This document shows, in pieces, positions 34,194-44,275 of a DNA stretch of 64,000 bases. The translations under genes were made by a program, and so were the position numbers. The notes beneath the pieces were generated by a model, which searched no databases, was not told the DNA's origin, and was given only the letters and a program-made list of their open reading frames with translations. Origin of the DNA: JANNVZ01 sp046155615. Lineage in GTDB: Bacteria; Bacteroidota; Bacteroidia; Flavobacteriales_D; Sanyastnellaceae. The stretch covers positions 62,001 to 126,000 of the forward strand of contig JBJXFP010000175.1 in the NCBI GenBank assembly GCA_046155615.1, given 5' to 3'. Every line of letters begins with the position of its first letter. Position 1 is the first letter of the stretch.

Positions 34194-36848
34194 TCAGGGT
34201 TTAATGATTCTTGCGGATTGTTTCTTTGAGTCAGCATGAATCAACACAAGCTGATAAAAACCTGAGGGAAATGTTGATATATCTAATTCTGCAATTCCGG
34301 AACTCATCGAAGCATGGTGAACCAAAACCAAACAACCAGATGCATCATACAAATGCAAGACTGACAACTCAGACATGGGCACTCTGAGCACATCAACCAC
34401 CGGATTTGGAAAGACCATAAGTTCACCGTTGAGGCCTTTAAGAACTGCTTCTGTTGTTGATAAGGTCGATTCACCATTGTAGTCAACCTGCCTGATTCTA
34501 TAATATAACCAACCGGAGCTAAATGATTTGTCTTCAAATTGATATGAAGCTTCAGTTAAGGTAGTTCCTGCACCTGCTATCGTACCAATCTTTTCAAAAT
34601 TCAGGTTGTCTGTGCTGCGCTCCACCTCAAAAAAATCATTGTTGGTCTCTGATGCAGTAGTCCATTCACAAATCACATAGTTATCATTAGTCACTGATGC
34701 TTCAAATGCAGCGAATTCCACTGGAAGAATAAGGTCTTGAAGCTTGGTCAGGAAAGCATCCTGAAAACCACTTCCACCGAAAACCGTTTGTGCAGCCCCG
34801 GGAGTAGCAATGCCAGTGCTACTTACTGTTGCTCCACAGATGTATGCTCCAGGCCCTGTTATCGGCCATATGTAGAGCACTGCATCGTTGTCAGCTCCAC
34901 CAAAGTAAGTTCCCCATTGCTTGAAACCCACGTGTCCAAATATGACCATGAATCCATCATTGCCCCCACCGCCATAAGTCGGTTGGGTTGCATCCACTGT
35001 GCTAATATTGGTGTTGGATGAAGTTGAACCAACAGCATACACATATCCCCATCCATCAGTTACCACACCAAAGAGGCTTTCTACCAAAGTACCACCTATA
35101 TATGTAGCCCACTGCATAGTACCCCCAGTCAGATAGAGCATTCCCACAAAAGCATCTTGCACACCACCATATACAGTTTGTGAGGCACCTGCGGTAGCCA
35201 CACCTGTAGATGAAGCTGTGTTACCACCATACACTACATACATGTTCACATCAATATCCACCGAGGTGACGCTCTCCGTGCCTCCACCTCCAAAGTATGT
35301 AGCCCAGTTGCGCACTGTGCCTGTGCTGTTCACGCAAACCAGAAATCCATCACTGCTGCCACCACTTGCAGTCTGGTAGCCTCCGGCCGTGGCTATCGCA
35401 TTGGTAGAAGTGGAATATCCTCCGGCTACCAAGGTGCCATCAATATGTACATCAATTGAATAAAGAACATCTACAAGTGAACCTCCATAGAAACTGCACC
35501 AAGTTCTGAAACCCGATGCATTGTACCGAGCCATGAAAGCATCTTTTGTACCGCCTCCATAGCCAGGTTGTACTACACCGCCAGTAGCAATATTGCTTGT
35601 GCTGCTGGTTTCACCACACATGTAAATTTCTGTATCGTTTCTTATCACCAGAGAATAAGCAGTTTCTTCACCTGAGTAACCCATGTAGGTTCCCCATGTC
35701 AGCGTGCCTGCGGGCGAGAATTTCATCAAGAATGCATCGGCACCGGCCTGCTTGGTTGGTTGTTGCGTGCCAGCTGTTGCAATACTTGTGCTCGAGGATG
35801 AGGTGCCGCAGATGTAGATGTTTCCGCTGCTGTCAATATCCATGCTCCAGGCCACATCGGTAAATGCCCCGCCAATGTAGGTGCCCCAGAGTCTTGCTCC
35901 GTTGCTGTCATACTTGCTCAGCATGCCATCTATGTTGCCTCCATAGGCCGTTTGGTAAGCACCTGCGGTTGCAATGTTTGCCGCAGAAAGCGTGCGGCCT
36001 ACGGCAAACACATTACCGCTATTGTCAGTCATGGTGATGTAGAAAATGTCGCCACCGGTAGAGCCGCAGTAAGTACTCCAGGCCACGTTGGGCAATGGAT
36101 CAATCACCAATGTTTCATCCGGATCGATTGCCGAATCAGTGCGAAAAGCAACGCGCTTTCCATGTGAACTGTATTCAAAATGTAAGTCGTTGCGCTGTGC
36201 ATCGCTTTGCAAATAGCTCAGCGGAATTTTTTCAGAGAAAGAGCCAAGAGAAGTTTCAAAACGCAACTGGCCATCGGCAATATTGAAATCAGCACCCAGA
36301 TAATCGAGGGCTATCATACCATAGTCAGCGCCTGGATGAATGATGTAGTTGAATTTAGGCTGCGACTCCTCCCCTATCACAAATTCCAAATCGATGCCTT
36401 CATAAATATTCTGATAGATTACTTTCTCAAAAAAAGCCGTTTCCACAAACGAACTACCGCGATGGTTGAACTGGTATGTGTGCTTCAGAGGCAGAGGCTC
36501 CTGCCCTATTACCATCATTGCTGATGACGGATTCACAAAATTGACATCAATGCGGTGAAAAGAAACTTCGGTATCTGCCGCAAGCCATCCGGAATATTTT
36601 TCCGATGCATCGAGGGTTGTTTCTACATTTTCGTACTTGTAAAGGTCATAGGAGATGCCTGTGGCGCGCAATTGCAAATTGAAACCTGCACTGCGATAGA
36701 TGAAGAGCACCTCATCATTGGGCTGCCCATGCTGATTGCTCAGTTGGCCTGCATTGCACTCATAACCAAACACCGGCAACTGCTGCGCACCAATGCTGAT
36801 ATGCATCATGAAGGCAAGCGCGAACCAAATATTTTTTGCTGAAAGCAT
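34194..36848 (-). CDS. SBBP-repeat secreted protein with T9SS type A sorting domain
   Basis: 884 residues from ATG 36848, giving the signal peptide NIWFALAFMMHISIGAQQ. Residues ~20-270 form a DUF7948-type N-terminal domain (TYQFNHRGSSFVETAFFEKV, YQNIYEGIDLEFVIG, DETLVIDPLPNVAWSTYCG). Then come about eight SBBP beta-propeller-like repeats of ~55 residues, each with IATAG-x-QxxYGG, DAFLxKxxxxG and WGTYxGG. A fibronectin-like domain (CEWTTASETNNDFFEVERST) and the type A sorting domain (LMVFPNPVVDVLRVPM) end the protein. It is probably displayed on the surface by T9SS. It is divergent from a second, larger SBBP gene. Confidence 0.92.
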   Translation of the reverse strand: MLSAKNIWFALAFMMHISIGAQQLPVFGYECNAGQLSNQHGQPNDEVLFIYRSAGFNLQLRATGISYDLYKYENVETTLDASEKYSGWLAADTEVSFHRIDVNFVNPSSAMMVIGQEPLPLKHTYQFNHRGSSFVETAFFEKVIYQNIYEGIDLEFVIGEESQPKFNYIIHPGADYGMIALDYLGADFNIADGQLRFETSLGSFSEKIPLSYLQSDAQRNDLHFEYSSHGKRVAFRTDSAIDPDETLVIDPLPNVAWSTYCGSTGGDIFYITMTDNSGNVFAVGRTLSAANIATAGAYQTAYGGNIDGMLSKYDSNGARLWGTYIGGAFTDVAWSMDIDSSGNIYICGTSSSSTSIATAGTQQPTKQAGADAFLMKFSPAGTLTWGTYMGYSGEETAYSLVIRNDTEIYMCGETSSTSNIATGGVVQPGYGGGTKDAFMARYNASGFRTWCSFYGGSLVDVLYSIDVHIDGTLVAGGYSTSTNAIATAGGYQTASGGSSDGFLVCVNSTGTVRNWATYFGGGGTESVTSVDIDVNMYVVYGGNTASSTGVATAGASQTVYGGVQDAFVGMLYLTGGTMQWATYIGGTLVESLFGVVTDGWGYVYAVGSTSSNTNISTVDATQPTYGGGGNDGFMVIFGHVGFKQWGTYFGGADNDAVLYIWPITGPGAYICGATVSSTGIATPGAAQTVFGGSGFQDAFLTKLQDLILPVEFAAFEASVTNDNYVICEWTTASETNNDFFEVERSTDNLNFEKIGTIAGAGTTLTEASYQFEDKSFSSGWLYYRIRQVDYNGESTLSTTEAVLKGLNGELMVFPNPVVDVLRVPMSELSVLHLYDASGCLVLVHHASMSSGIAELDISTFPSGFYQLVLIHADSKKQSARIIKP

Positions 36849-37040
36849 GAGAACAAGGGTGGCAATAAGGGTGGTTTTGTTAAAACGAAATGGTAGCACA
36901 AACTGTTGCACATCCAATTGATTTAATTGCCACGCTACAAACATTGCATGTAAATTTCTAAAGAACTGATGACAACCAGAATAATTTTCCATAAGTCATA
37001 GAGGAGAATTTTGTTCAACCCACATCAATACCTTCGGGCC

Positions 37041-40000
37041 ATGCTATTGCGCTTAGTCATTCTTATTGCTGTATTTGCAAAGGGTAGTCTTCTATTCGCA
37101 ACACATACAACATATCCATTGGTGCAGAACAAAGGACAGTGGCCACAGCATGTGTTGTATGCAGCCGAACTGGATGGTGGCAAAATTTTTCTTGAAGGCA
37201 ATGCAATCAAATGGCACTTCATAGATGCAAGTGCTGTAAGTGCGTCACACAGGGATGGCAAATCTTTTCTGCCTGATGACGTGAGGATAAAAGGCCACGT
37301 GTACGAAGTGAAATTTGAAGGTGCGGATGCAGATGCGCAAGCTGTTTCCGTCAACAAGCAGAAATCTTACTACAACTTTTTTCTTGGAAAAGATGAAAGC
37401 AAATGGGTCGGTGGGTGCTCAGCTTACAGCGAAGTGATCCGAAAGAATTTTTATCCGGGCATTGACTTCAAATTTTACAACAACGACTTCTTTCTCAAAT
37501 ACGACTTTATTGTCTCCGCAGGTGCTGATGCAGCTCAAATCAGTATGAAATATGATGGTGCAAAATCAATCAAATTAGAAAATGGAAGGCTTTGCATATC
37601 CACCAGTGTAAATGAAGTGTATGAGCAAAAACCTTTGGCTTGGCAAATAATAAATGGTGAAAAGAATCTCGTTACATGTGAGTATCATTTGATTGACAGC
37701 CGCGTCACCTTTCATTTTCCGAAGGGCTATGACAAAAACTATGAGCTGGTGATAGACCCGCAACTCATATTTAGCAGCTACAGCGGTAGCACCAGTGACA
37801 ACTTTGGCTATACCGCAACCTATGACGAGGACGGATACCTCTACAGTGGCAGTAGTTCATTCGGGCAGGGCTATCCAACTACTGTGGGTGCATACCAGGT
37901 AACACATGCAGGTGGCGACAGTGCTCTTGGCGATGGTATTGACATGGCTCTCACCAAGTACAATACAGATGGCACATCACTTATTTACTCCACATTTCTT
38001 GGTGGCAGTGGTGACGACCTTGCACACAGCATCATAGTGAATAGCGCAGGCGAACTGCTGGTGTATGGCTGCACAGGCAGTGATGATTTTCCTGTTACGG
38101 GTGGTGCTGTACAAATCAACTTTGGTGGTGGCACTTTGGTTAGCCCAACGGGTACTGGCGCTAATTTTCCTGATGGAACGGATATAGTGGTGGTGCACTT
38201 CAGCGCTGGAGGCAATCAATTGCTGGGGGCCACTTACCTTGGTGGCAGTGCTAATGATGGTGTGTGTACTTCTACATTTTTGAAGAAAAATTATGCTGAT
38301 GAGTTTCGAGGCGAAATCAGTCTGGACGAAAATGAAAACATCATCATAGCCAGCAGCACATTCAGCACGGACTGGCCTGTGATGAATGCCTTGCAGGCTG
38401 CCAATGGCGGTATGCAGGATGCGGTGATAGCCAAGCTGAACCCCGGACTTACACAGTTGATATGGAGTACATACATAGGTGGATCGGCTGATGATTCAGG
38501 TTTTTCGCTAACCACAGCTACCAATGGCGATGTGTATATGTGTGGTGGCACACGAAGCACAAACCTGAATGCAACAACTGGCGTGCAGCAAACAAGCAAT
38601 AATGGTGGCGATGCTGATGGCTACATTGTTCGCCTGAGCAGCGATGCACAAAATTTGTTGTCACTCACCTATTGGGGAGCAGCAGGCTACGATCAACTCT
38701 ATTTCATAGAAATGGATGATGAAGGCAACGTGTATGTCTATGGCCAAACCAACAGCAATGATTTCAACTTCATCATCAATGCGGGTTATGGCACGGATGG
38801 CAGTGGCAATCTGCTCACAAAATTTTCAGCACAATTAGATGAGGTGATTTGGAGCACAGTATTCGGCACAGGAGACGGCAAGCCCAACCTAAGCCCCTCT
38901 GCTTTTTTGGTTGATTACTGCAACCGCATTTATGTAAGCGGATGGGGTGTATTTGTTTCAGCCAACAATCCGCTGAATCCGGGCACCAATCTTTTTCCAA
39001 TGAATAATCTGGAGACCACTGCCGATGCTTACGACAACAGTTGCAGCACAGGCGACTTCTACATGGCTGTGTTCGATGATGACATGAATACGCTCACCTA
39101 CGCCACCTTTTTTGGCGGCAGCACCAGCAGCGAACACGTGGATGGCGGTACCAGCCGATTCGACCGCAAAGGTGTTATTTACCAAAGTGTATGTGCCGGC
39201 TGTGGCGGCAACGATGACTTCCCCACTGAGCCTGACAATGTGTGGAGTAGCCTCAATGGAAGCACCAATTGCAACAACGGAGTTTACAAATTTGATTTCC
39301 AACTACCACTCACCGTAGCCGCTTTCGAAGTGCCTCCAAGTGCATGTGTGAGTGTGCCCGTGCAGTTCACCAACAACAGTTCCTGGTCACTCACCTACCT
39401 CTGGGATTTTGGAGATGATTCACCAACAAGCACTGAGATGAATCCTTTACACACATACATGGATGAAGGAACATACACCATCACCCTTATAGTTACACAT
39501 AACAACACGTGCAACGGTGCAGACACTTTGCAACAGCAAATTCTGATAGTACAGCCTGTGAATGAAACATTGGACGGGCTGAGTGTATGTCCCGGTGAAA
39601 GCACCACCATTGGCCCTGATGAGTCGAATCCGCTGTTCGAATATGACTGGCAACCTGCTGAATTCTTAGACAACAGCACTGTTCCGAATCCTCTGTTCAC
39701 TGCCGGAACAAGCAACACCTATGTGCTTACTGTGAACCATGACAACTGTGTGGATACCTACACTCAATTGGTGAATGTGCCACTGATGAGCCTGTCAGTA
39801 CCTGAAGACACTACACTTTGTGATGATGCACCATTGACACTGGCTGCCACATTCGCTCCTTCCGATGCAGCAATAATTTGGAGCGATCAAGAAGACTTTT
39901 CCAATCAACTGAATGACAATACAGCAGATGAAGACATCAGCGTGTTGCCCATCATACCCACCACTTACTATGTGCAAATAAGTGTGGATGGTTGTGAGCT

Positions 40001-40793
40001 GACTGATGAGGTGCATGTGAATCTGGTAAGTTTTCAGACTGTAGTAGTTGGCGATTTCACTGCTTGTGAAAATGACACAGTGATGCTGCAAGTGCAAGAC
40101 CCGAATGCAGAATTTATTTATCAGTGGCAACCGGAAGAGCTTGTGCTGAATGGGCAGAACACGCCCGCAGTGGAAGTATTTGTAGCGGTTGAAACTGAAT
40201 TTTTCGTTTATAGCATCACACCGTTTGATTGTACGGCCAGCGATAGTGTAACAGTGAGCGTGAGCCTGCTGAACGGGGCACTGCTGAGTGCAACAGCCAT
40301 TCCCGCCACAGTGGTAGAAGGCCAAAGCAGCCAGCTCAATGTCCAACCGGATGACTACACCTATCAATGGGCACCACCTACCTGGCTGCAGGGAGCAAAC
40401 ACGGCCACACCTGTAAGCACACCTCTGGAAAACATTACTTATACAGTGGAAGCAACAGATGGAGAATGTGTGGCTTCCACACAAGTAACAGTGCGCGTGG
40501 TGGACTTTGTATGCGGGCCGCCAGGCATTTTTGTTCCCAACACATTTACACCCAATGCTGATGAGCAAAACGAAAAAATGTATGTGCGCGCAAACAATGT
40601 GGATGAACTCTACTTCACCATATACAACCGCTGGGGCCAGATGATGTGGGAAACCCGCAGTTTGGCCGAAGGCTGGGACGGCACCTTTCAGGGCCGCGAA
40701 CTTGACCCTGATGTTTATGTTTATTATCTCCAGGCAAAATGTACAGGCGGCAGTCAGTATTTCGAAGAAGGGAACATTACACTTGTGCGATAA
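37041..40793 (+). CDS. Giant SBBP/PKD secreted protein with T9SS type B sorting domain
   Basis: 1250 residues from ATG 37041. Signal peptide LLRLVILIAVFAKGSLLFA, then the DUF7948 N-terminal domain (YPLVQNKGQWPQHVLYAAEL, NFYPGIDFKFYNNDFFLKYDF, YELVIDPQLIFSSYSG) and SBBP repeats with SALGDGIDMALTKYN and STFLGGSGDDLAHS motifs to ~residue 730. A PKD domain (SLTYLWDFGDDSPT, HTYMDEGTYTITLIV) follows near residue 780, then several Ig-like beta domains and the gliding motility-associated terminal domain (FVPNTFTPNADEQNEKMYV, NRWGQMMWETRSLAEGWDG). It is a long surface adhesin or polymer-binding protein exported by T9SS. It shares its N-terminal architecture with its divergent neighbour but has the other sorting-domain class. 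Confidence 0.93.
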   Translation: MLLRLVILIAVFAKGSLLFATHTTYPLVQNKGQWPQHVLYAAELDGGKIFLEGNAIKWHFIDASAVSASHRDGKSFLPDDVRIKGHVYEVKFEGADADAQAVSVNKQKSYYNFFLGKDESKWVGGCSAYSEVIRKNFYPGIDFKFYNNDFFLKYDFIVSAGADAAQISMKYDGAKSIKLENGRLCISTSVNEVYEQKPLAWQIINGEKNLVTCEYHLIDSRVTFHFPKGYDKNYELVIDPQLIFSSYSGSTSDNFGYTATYDEDGYLYSGSSSFGQGYPTTVGAYQVTHAGGDSALGDGIDMALTKYNTDGTSLIYSTFLGGSGDDLAHSIIVNSAGELLVYGCTGSDDFPVTGGAVQINFGGGTLVSPTGTGANFPDGTDIVVVHFSAGGNQLLGATYLGGSANDGVCTSTFLKKNYADEFRGEISLDENENIIIASSTFSTDWPVMNALQAANGGMQDAVIAKLNPGLTQLIWSTYIGGSADDSGFSLTTATNGDVYMCGGTRSTNLNATTGVQQTSNNGGDADGYIVRLSSDAQNLLSLTYWGAAGYDQLYFIEMDDEGNVYVYGQTNSNDFNFIINAGYGTDGSGNLLTKFSAQLDEVIWSTVFGTGDGKPNLSPSAFLVDYCNRIYVSGWGVFVSANNPLNPGTNLFPMNNLETTADAYDNSCSTGDFYMAVFDDDMNTLTYATFFGGSTSSEHVDGGTSRFDRKGVIYQSVCAGCGGNDDFPTEPDNVWSSLNGSTNCNNGVYKFDFQLPLTVAAFEVPPSACVSVPVQFTNNSSWSLTYLWDFGDDSPTSTEMNPLHTYMDEGTYTITLIVTHNNTCNGADTLQQQILIVQPVNETLDGLSVCPGESTTIGPDESNPLFEYDWQPAEFLDNSTVPNPLFTAGTSNTYVLTVNHDNCVDTYTQLVNVPLMSLSVPEDTTLCDDAPLTLAATFAPSDAAIIWSDQEDFSNQLNDNTADEDISVLPIIPTTYYVQISVDGCELTDEVHVNLVSFQTVVVGDFTACENDTVMLQVQDPNAEFIYQWQPEELVLNGQNTPAVEVFVAVETEFFVYSITPFDCTASDSVTVSVSLLNGALLSATAIPATVVEGQSSQLNVQPDDYTYQWAPPTWLQGANTATPVSTPLENITYTVEATDGECVASTQVTVRVVDFVCGPPGIFVPNTFTPNADEQNEKMYVRANNVDELYFTIYNRWGQMMWETRSLAEGWDGTFQGRELDPDVYVYYLQAKCTGGSQYFEEGNITLVR

Positions 40794-40807
40794 GAAAACA
40801 CCCTGCA

Positions 40808-41227
40808 ATGACCGCAATCAGAAAATTATTTTCATCACAATCATGGAATACAGACCTTGCTGCATTGCTGCTTCGTGTTGTATTTGGAGGCCTCATGCTG
40901 TGGCTGCATGGCCATGGCAAACTGATGAAGTGGGACGAGTACAGTGTGAAATTCGCAGAACCCTTTGGCATGCCTTCTTACCTGAGTGCAGCACTTACCA
41001 TCTTCGCTGAGTTCTTCTGCTGCATTCTCATTGTGCTGGGTTTGTTCACGCGCCTCTCTGCCGTGCCCATCATCATCTGCATGGCAGTGGCAGCTTTCAA
41101 CATACACTGGGCTGATAGTATGCACGACAAGGAAGCATCACTCACATACATGGGGGCATTCATCGCCATTTTTATTTTGGGTGGTGGCAAGTACTCTGTG
41201 GATTATCTGCTAAGCAAAAAAGCCTGA
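40808..41227 (+). CDS. DoxX family membrane protein
   Basis: 139 residues from ATG 40808 with four transmembrane helices: LAALLLRVVFGGLMLWLHGH, the middle pair LTIFAEFFCCILIVLG and VPIIICMAVAAFNIHW, and TYMGAFIAIFILGGG. The pattern GKLMKW after helix one and DKEASLTYMGAFIAIFILGGGK-type ending are typical of DoxX/YqjF proteins, small quinone-linked or thiosulfate-related membrane proteins of uncertain function. It starts 14 bp after the preceding stop and may be co-transcribed. Confidence 0.9.
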   Translation: MTAIRKLFSSQSWNTDLAALLLRVVFGGLMLWLHGHGKLMKWDEYSVKFAEPFGMPSYLSAALTIFAEFFCCILIVLGLFTRLSAVPIIICMAVAAFNIHWADSMHDKEASLTYMGAFIAIFILGGGKYSVDYLLSKKA

Positions 41228-41310
41228 AGACAATTTCCATCAGTATTGTTACTACTCATGCAGCGATATCATTCTGATGCTCTCTTTTAATTGACCCAAT
41301 TTCTATTTCT

Positions 41311-42576
41311 ATGAAAAAATTAATTGCTACTCTCTCACTTGTCGCTTTTTTTATTCCCGGTCGGGCACAAACTGACACCGTTATCAATTCCAAATCCATC
41401 AATGTGTTTTTAAATTGCAACTACGGCTGCTATCAGGACTATTTGCGAACACAAATCACATGGGTAAATTTTGTGCAAGACCAGTTCGTGTCTGATGTGG
41501 ATTTGCTTGTCGCAAAAATTTCGACCGGTAGCGGAGGCACCGATTATTCGCTTTTCTTCAATGGAAAAAAGCGATATGCAGGCATGATGGATACACTCAG
41601 CTTTACTACCAATGCAATAAACACCGATGCTGAAGCGCGCGAAATGCTAGCTCAAAAGGTGAAACTGGGATTAGTGCGTTATGCCGCCAAGTATGACCTT
41701 GCCAACGACTTGCTGATAAACAGCAACAATGAAAAAGATGTGGAAGACATTGGAATAGGCAGCAATCCGGATAGTGATCCGTACAACGCTTGGGTATTCA
41801 GGCTCAGTGGTAATCTGAATTTGGAAGCGCAAAAAGTTTTTCAAAGTGGCGACTTTTATGGCAACATCGGTGCTTCGCAAGTGAAAGAAAGTTTCAAACT
41901 TGAAATCAATTTCGGTATGAGCTACTCCGAACAGCGGTATAATTTCGATGGCATTTCAGATAGCTTTGTGTTGCGCAGCCAATATGCCTCAAGTAACTAT
42001 ATAAAGTCTCTTGGCGAGCATAGTGCTGTGGGTGTTTTTACCACTATCACACTGAGTGATTATAGCAACTATGATTATTATCAGCGAACTGCACTCTCCT
42101 TTGAGTACAATATTTTTCCGTACAAAGAAGCACAAACAAAAGCCATAACCATATCAGCAACTGTTGGTGGCGCTTATTACGATTTTCAAGACACCACCAT
42201 CTACAATCAGATTGAGGCATTGGTGCCTTACACGGGTATATCTATGGGTGTTTCGCTCAATCAGTCGTGGGGTTCACTCTCGGGTGCACTCAGTGCCAAT
42301 TCATTTCTGAACAACTTTGACAGAAAACGCGCAGGTGCTTGGCTCAGTGCCGATGTGCGCATTTACAAAGGCTTGTCAGTAAGCATCTATTCAAGTTTCA
42401 ACATTATTCATGACCAGATAAACATCAGAAAAGGAGGGGCAAGTGAAGAGGAAGTATTGCTTGAGCAACAAGAGTTGCAAACCAACTACAGACTATACAG
42501 TTTCCTTGGACTTAGCTACAGGTTTGGTTCTATTTACAACAATGTGGTGAACCCAAGATTTGATTTCGGGTCGTAA
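41311..42576 (+). CDS. Putative outer-membrane beta-barrel protein
   Basis: 421 residues with signal peptide KKLIATLSLVAFFIPGRAQ. The first part (TDTVINSKSINVFLNCNYGC with two Cys, and YQDYLRTQITWVNFVQDQF) is a conserved Bacteroidota segment found in proteins of unknown function. From ~residue 140 the sequence becomes alternating beta strands (AWVFRLSGNLNLEAQKVF, FKLEINFGMSYSEQRYNFDG, ISATVGGAYYDFQDTTIYN, YSFLGLSYRFGSIYNNVVN), which fits a barrel of about ten to twelve strands. No enzymatic motif. It starts 83 bp after doxX and is followed after 6 bp by the GNAT gene. Confidence 0.75.
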   Translation: MKKLIATLSLVAFFIPGRAQTDTVINSKSINVFLNCNYGCYQDYLRTQITWVNFVQDQFVSDVDLLVAKISTGSGGTDYSLFFNGKKRYAGMMDTLSFTTNAINTDAEAREMLAQKVKLGLVRYAAKYDLANDLLINSNNEKDVEDIGIGSNPDSDPYNAWVFRLSGNLNLEAQKVFQSGDFYGNIGASQVKESFKLEINFGMSYSEQRYNFDGISDSFVLRSQYASSNYIKSLGEHSAVGVFTTITLSDYSNYDYYQRTALSFEYNIFPYKEAQTKAITISATVGGAYYDFQDTTIYNQIEALVPYTGISMGVSLNQSWGSLSGALSANSFLNNFDRKRAGAWLSADVRIYKGLSVSIYSSFNIIHDQINIRKGGASEEEVLLEQQELQTNYRLYSFLGLSYRFGSIYNNVVNPRFDFGS

Positions 42577-42582
42577 AAAAAA

Positions 42583-43026
42583 ATGAATTTACAAGTACGC
42601 ATTGTCGAACCCGCAGCTTGCAAACCATTGCGCCATTTGGTACTGTGGCCTCACATAGCTGATGAAAAGGATTGTGTGATTGACTTAGACCATAACGAAG
42701 GTGCCATACACCTTGGCACATTTGATAGCGGGCTATTGGTGAGCATAGGTTCACTGTTTCAGCAATCCACACCCAAGCTCAATACATCAAATCAATACCG
42801 GCTGAGGGCCATGGCCACGCATCCTGACTACCGCGGCAAACATTGTGGAGCGCTGCTGATAAGCGAAGCTATCCAATTGCTGAAGCAAAAAAATGTTCAG
42901 GTACTGTGGTGCGATGCAAGATTGAACGCTATTGGTTTTTATACCTCCATGGGTTTCCAACTCCTCGATGAACCATACGAAGTGCCCTGCATCGGGCCTC
43001 ACAAATTCATGTGGATTGATTTGTAG
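42583..43026 (+). CDS. GNAT family N-acetyltransferase
   Basis: 147 residues, the usual length for a single GNAT domain. The acetyl-CoA site is RLRAMATHPDYRGKHCGALLISEAIQ (motif A, with the RGKHCG loop), followed by VQVLWCDARLNAIGFYTSMGFQL (motif B with the catalytic Tyr). The substrate is an amine that cannot be predicted. The start follows the previous stop by 6 bp after a run of A. The gene overlaps the convergent O-antigen ligase by 20 bp. Confidence 0.92.
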   Translation: MNLQVRIVEPAACKPLRHLVLWPHIADEKDCVIDLDHNEGAIHLGTFDSGLLVSIGSLFQQSTPKLNTSNQYRLRAMATHPDYRGKHCGALLISEAIQLLKQKNVQVLWCDARLNAIGFYTSMGFQLLDEPYEVPCIGPHKFMWIDL

Positions 43027-44275
43027 CGTGCGCTGCGTCAACTGACTTCTGCTTTGCAAAAACTACTACCCAAAAGCAGAAGAATACAATTCCTGCCTGC
43101 GTCTCGAGAAAAGACTCAAATAGAAAATTCATTCCGCAAAGCAGTATGAAATACATCAGTGCAGCATCGCGCGTGGTGATGGCTGAGCGCAACAATACCA
43201 GACAAAGTGTGAGCAGTAAGAGCAACGCGGGCCATCCATGTTCTGCTCCGGCCTGCAAGAATTGATTGTGCGCATTGAATCTGCGCTGTGCCGCATAGCT
43301 CTCGCGCTTCGCTTCATACTTCTTCACCAATTCATATTCAGTGTCACCAGTACCCACTCCTATGGGATTGGCAAGCAACAATTCAAGCGAAGATTTCCAT
43401 GTAAGCATACGCAACTCAGTACTTGAGTGCGCTTCATGCTGCGCTGCTGTTCCATCAGCAGCTATGGTGGTGGCGTCATTCACAGCGGCCTCTATCCGCT
43501 CGCTGGCACCCGGCAACAGTCGCAATGCAATGAACATAACAACAGCACAGGAAAAGACCATGGCAATACCTCCCGACATGGACTTGTTGTTCTTCCACCA
43601 ACACCAGCCGCCAAGTAAAACAGAGAGGCCTGCCGCAATGAAACCCGCTTTGGAAGCAAGCATACAGATGAACACCAGCATGGCAAGTATGCACACAACA
43701 TGAATCCATTTGCTGCTAAAAAACCAACGACCCAGTGATGCATTTCTCAGCAAAATGAATATCGCAAAGGCCAAGTAAGTAGCCGCATAGGTTGGATGCA
43801 ACGAAACAAGTCCGCTCAGTTTTTCATAGCTGAATATGGAAATATCGCTTACCTCAGAATATTGGATCATGGCAGATACAAGCATCACAACAATACCCGC
43901 AACACAGCCTGCAATGAATGCATTTGAAATTTTTGTGAGTTGATTGTGTGTGACTCCGGGCATCAGCCAGCCTATGATTGGAAAGGCGAGGTAAGAAAGT
44001 TTGATGCCCACTTCATTCAGGCCATCATGAGCGTGTTCGGAGTATGTAAGGCCAATGAGGTGGAGTGCAAAAATTGCAAGCATTAGCAATGCCGGAATAT
44101 TTCTGCTTAGAAAAATTCTGCGATGAACAATGCAGTTGACTATACAATAAAGTGCGAGCAATGCTATGAATCCCGGCACAAGTTTTTTAGCTACCGGCAT
44201 AGCGAAGGCAATGGCGCAGCAACCCCATATATGCCACGGAGTATCCCGCCAGTTGATGTTGTGCTCCGCCTTCAA
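43007..44275 (-). CDS. O-antigen ligase / Wzy-type polymerase family protein
   Basis: 422 residues with about eleven transmembrane helices. The large periplasmic loop of the Wzy_C (WaaL) family is visible: ELRMLTWKSSLELLLANPIG with VGTGDTEYELV, then RFNAHNQFLQAGAEHGWPAL, where Arg and His are the catalytic-site residues. WaaL joins O-antigen to lipid A-core on the periplasmic face; Wzy polymerises repeat units, and the two cannot be separated by sequence alone. Its start overlaps the DinB stop by 4 bp, so the two are co-transcribed although their functions appear unrelated. Confidence 0.88.
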   Translation of the reverse strand: MKAEHNINWRDTPWHIWGCCAIAFAMPVAKKLVPGFIALLALYCIVNCIVHRRIFLSRNIPALLMLAIFALHLIGLTYSEHAHDGLNEVGIKLSYLAFPIIGWLMPGVTHNQLTKISNAFIAGCVAGIVVMLVSAMIQYSEVSDISIFSYEKLSGLVSLHPTYAATYLAFAIFILLRNASLGRWFFSSKWIHVVCILAMLVFICMLASKAGFIAAGLSVLLGGWCWWKNNKSMSGGIAMVFSCAVVMFIALRLLPGASERIEAAVNDATTIAADGTAAQHEAHSSTELRMLTWKSSLELLLANPIGVGTGDTEYELVKKYEAKRESYAAQRRFNAHNQFLQAGAEHGWPALLLLLTLCLVLLRSAITTRDAALMYFILLCGMNFLFESFLETQAGIVFFCFWVVVFAKQKSVDAAHATNQST

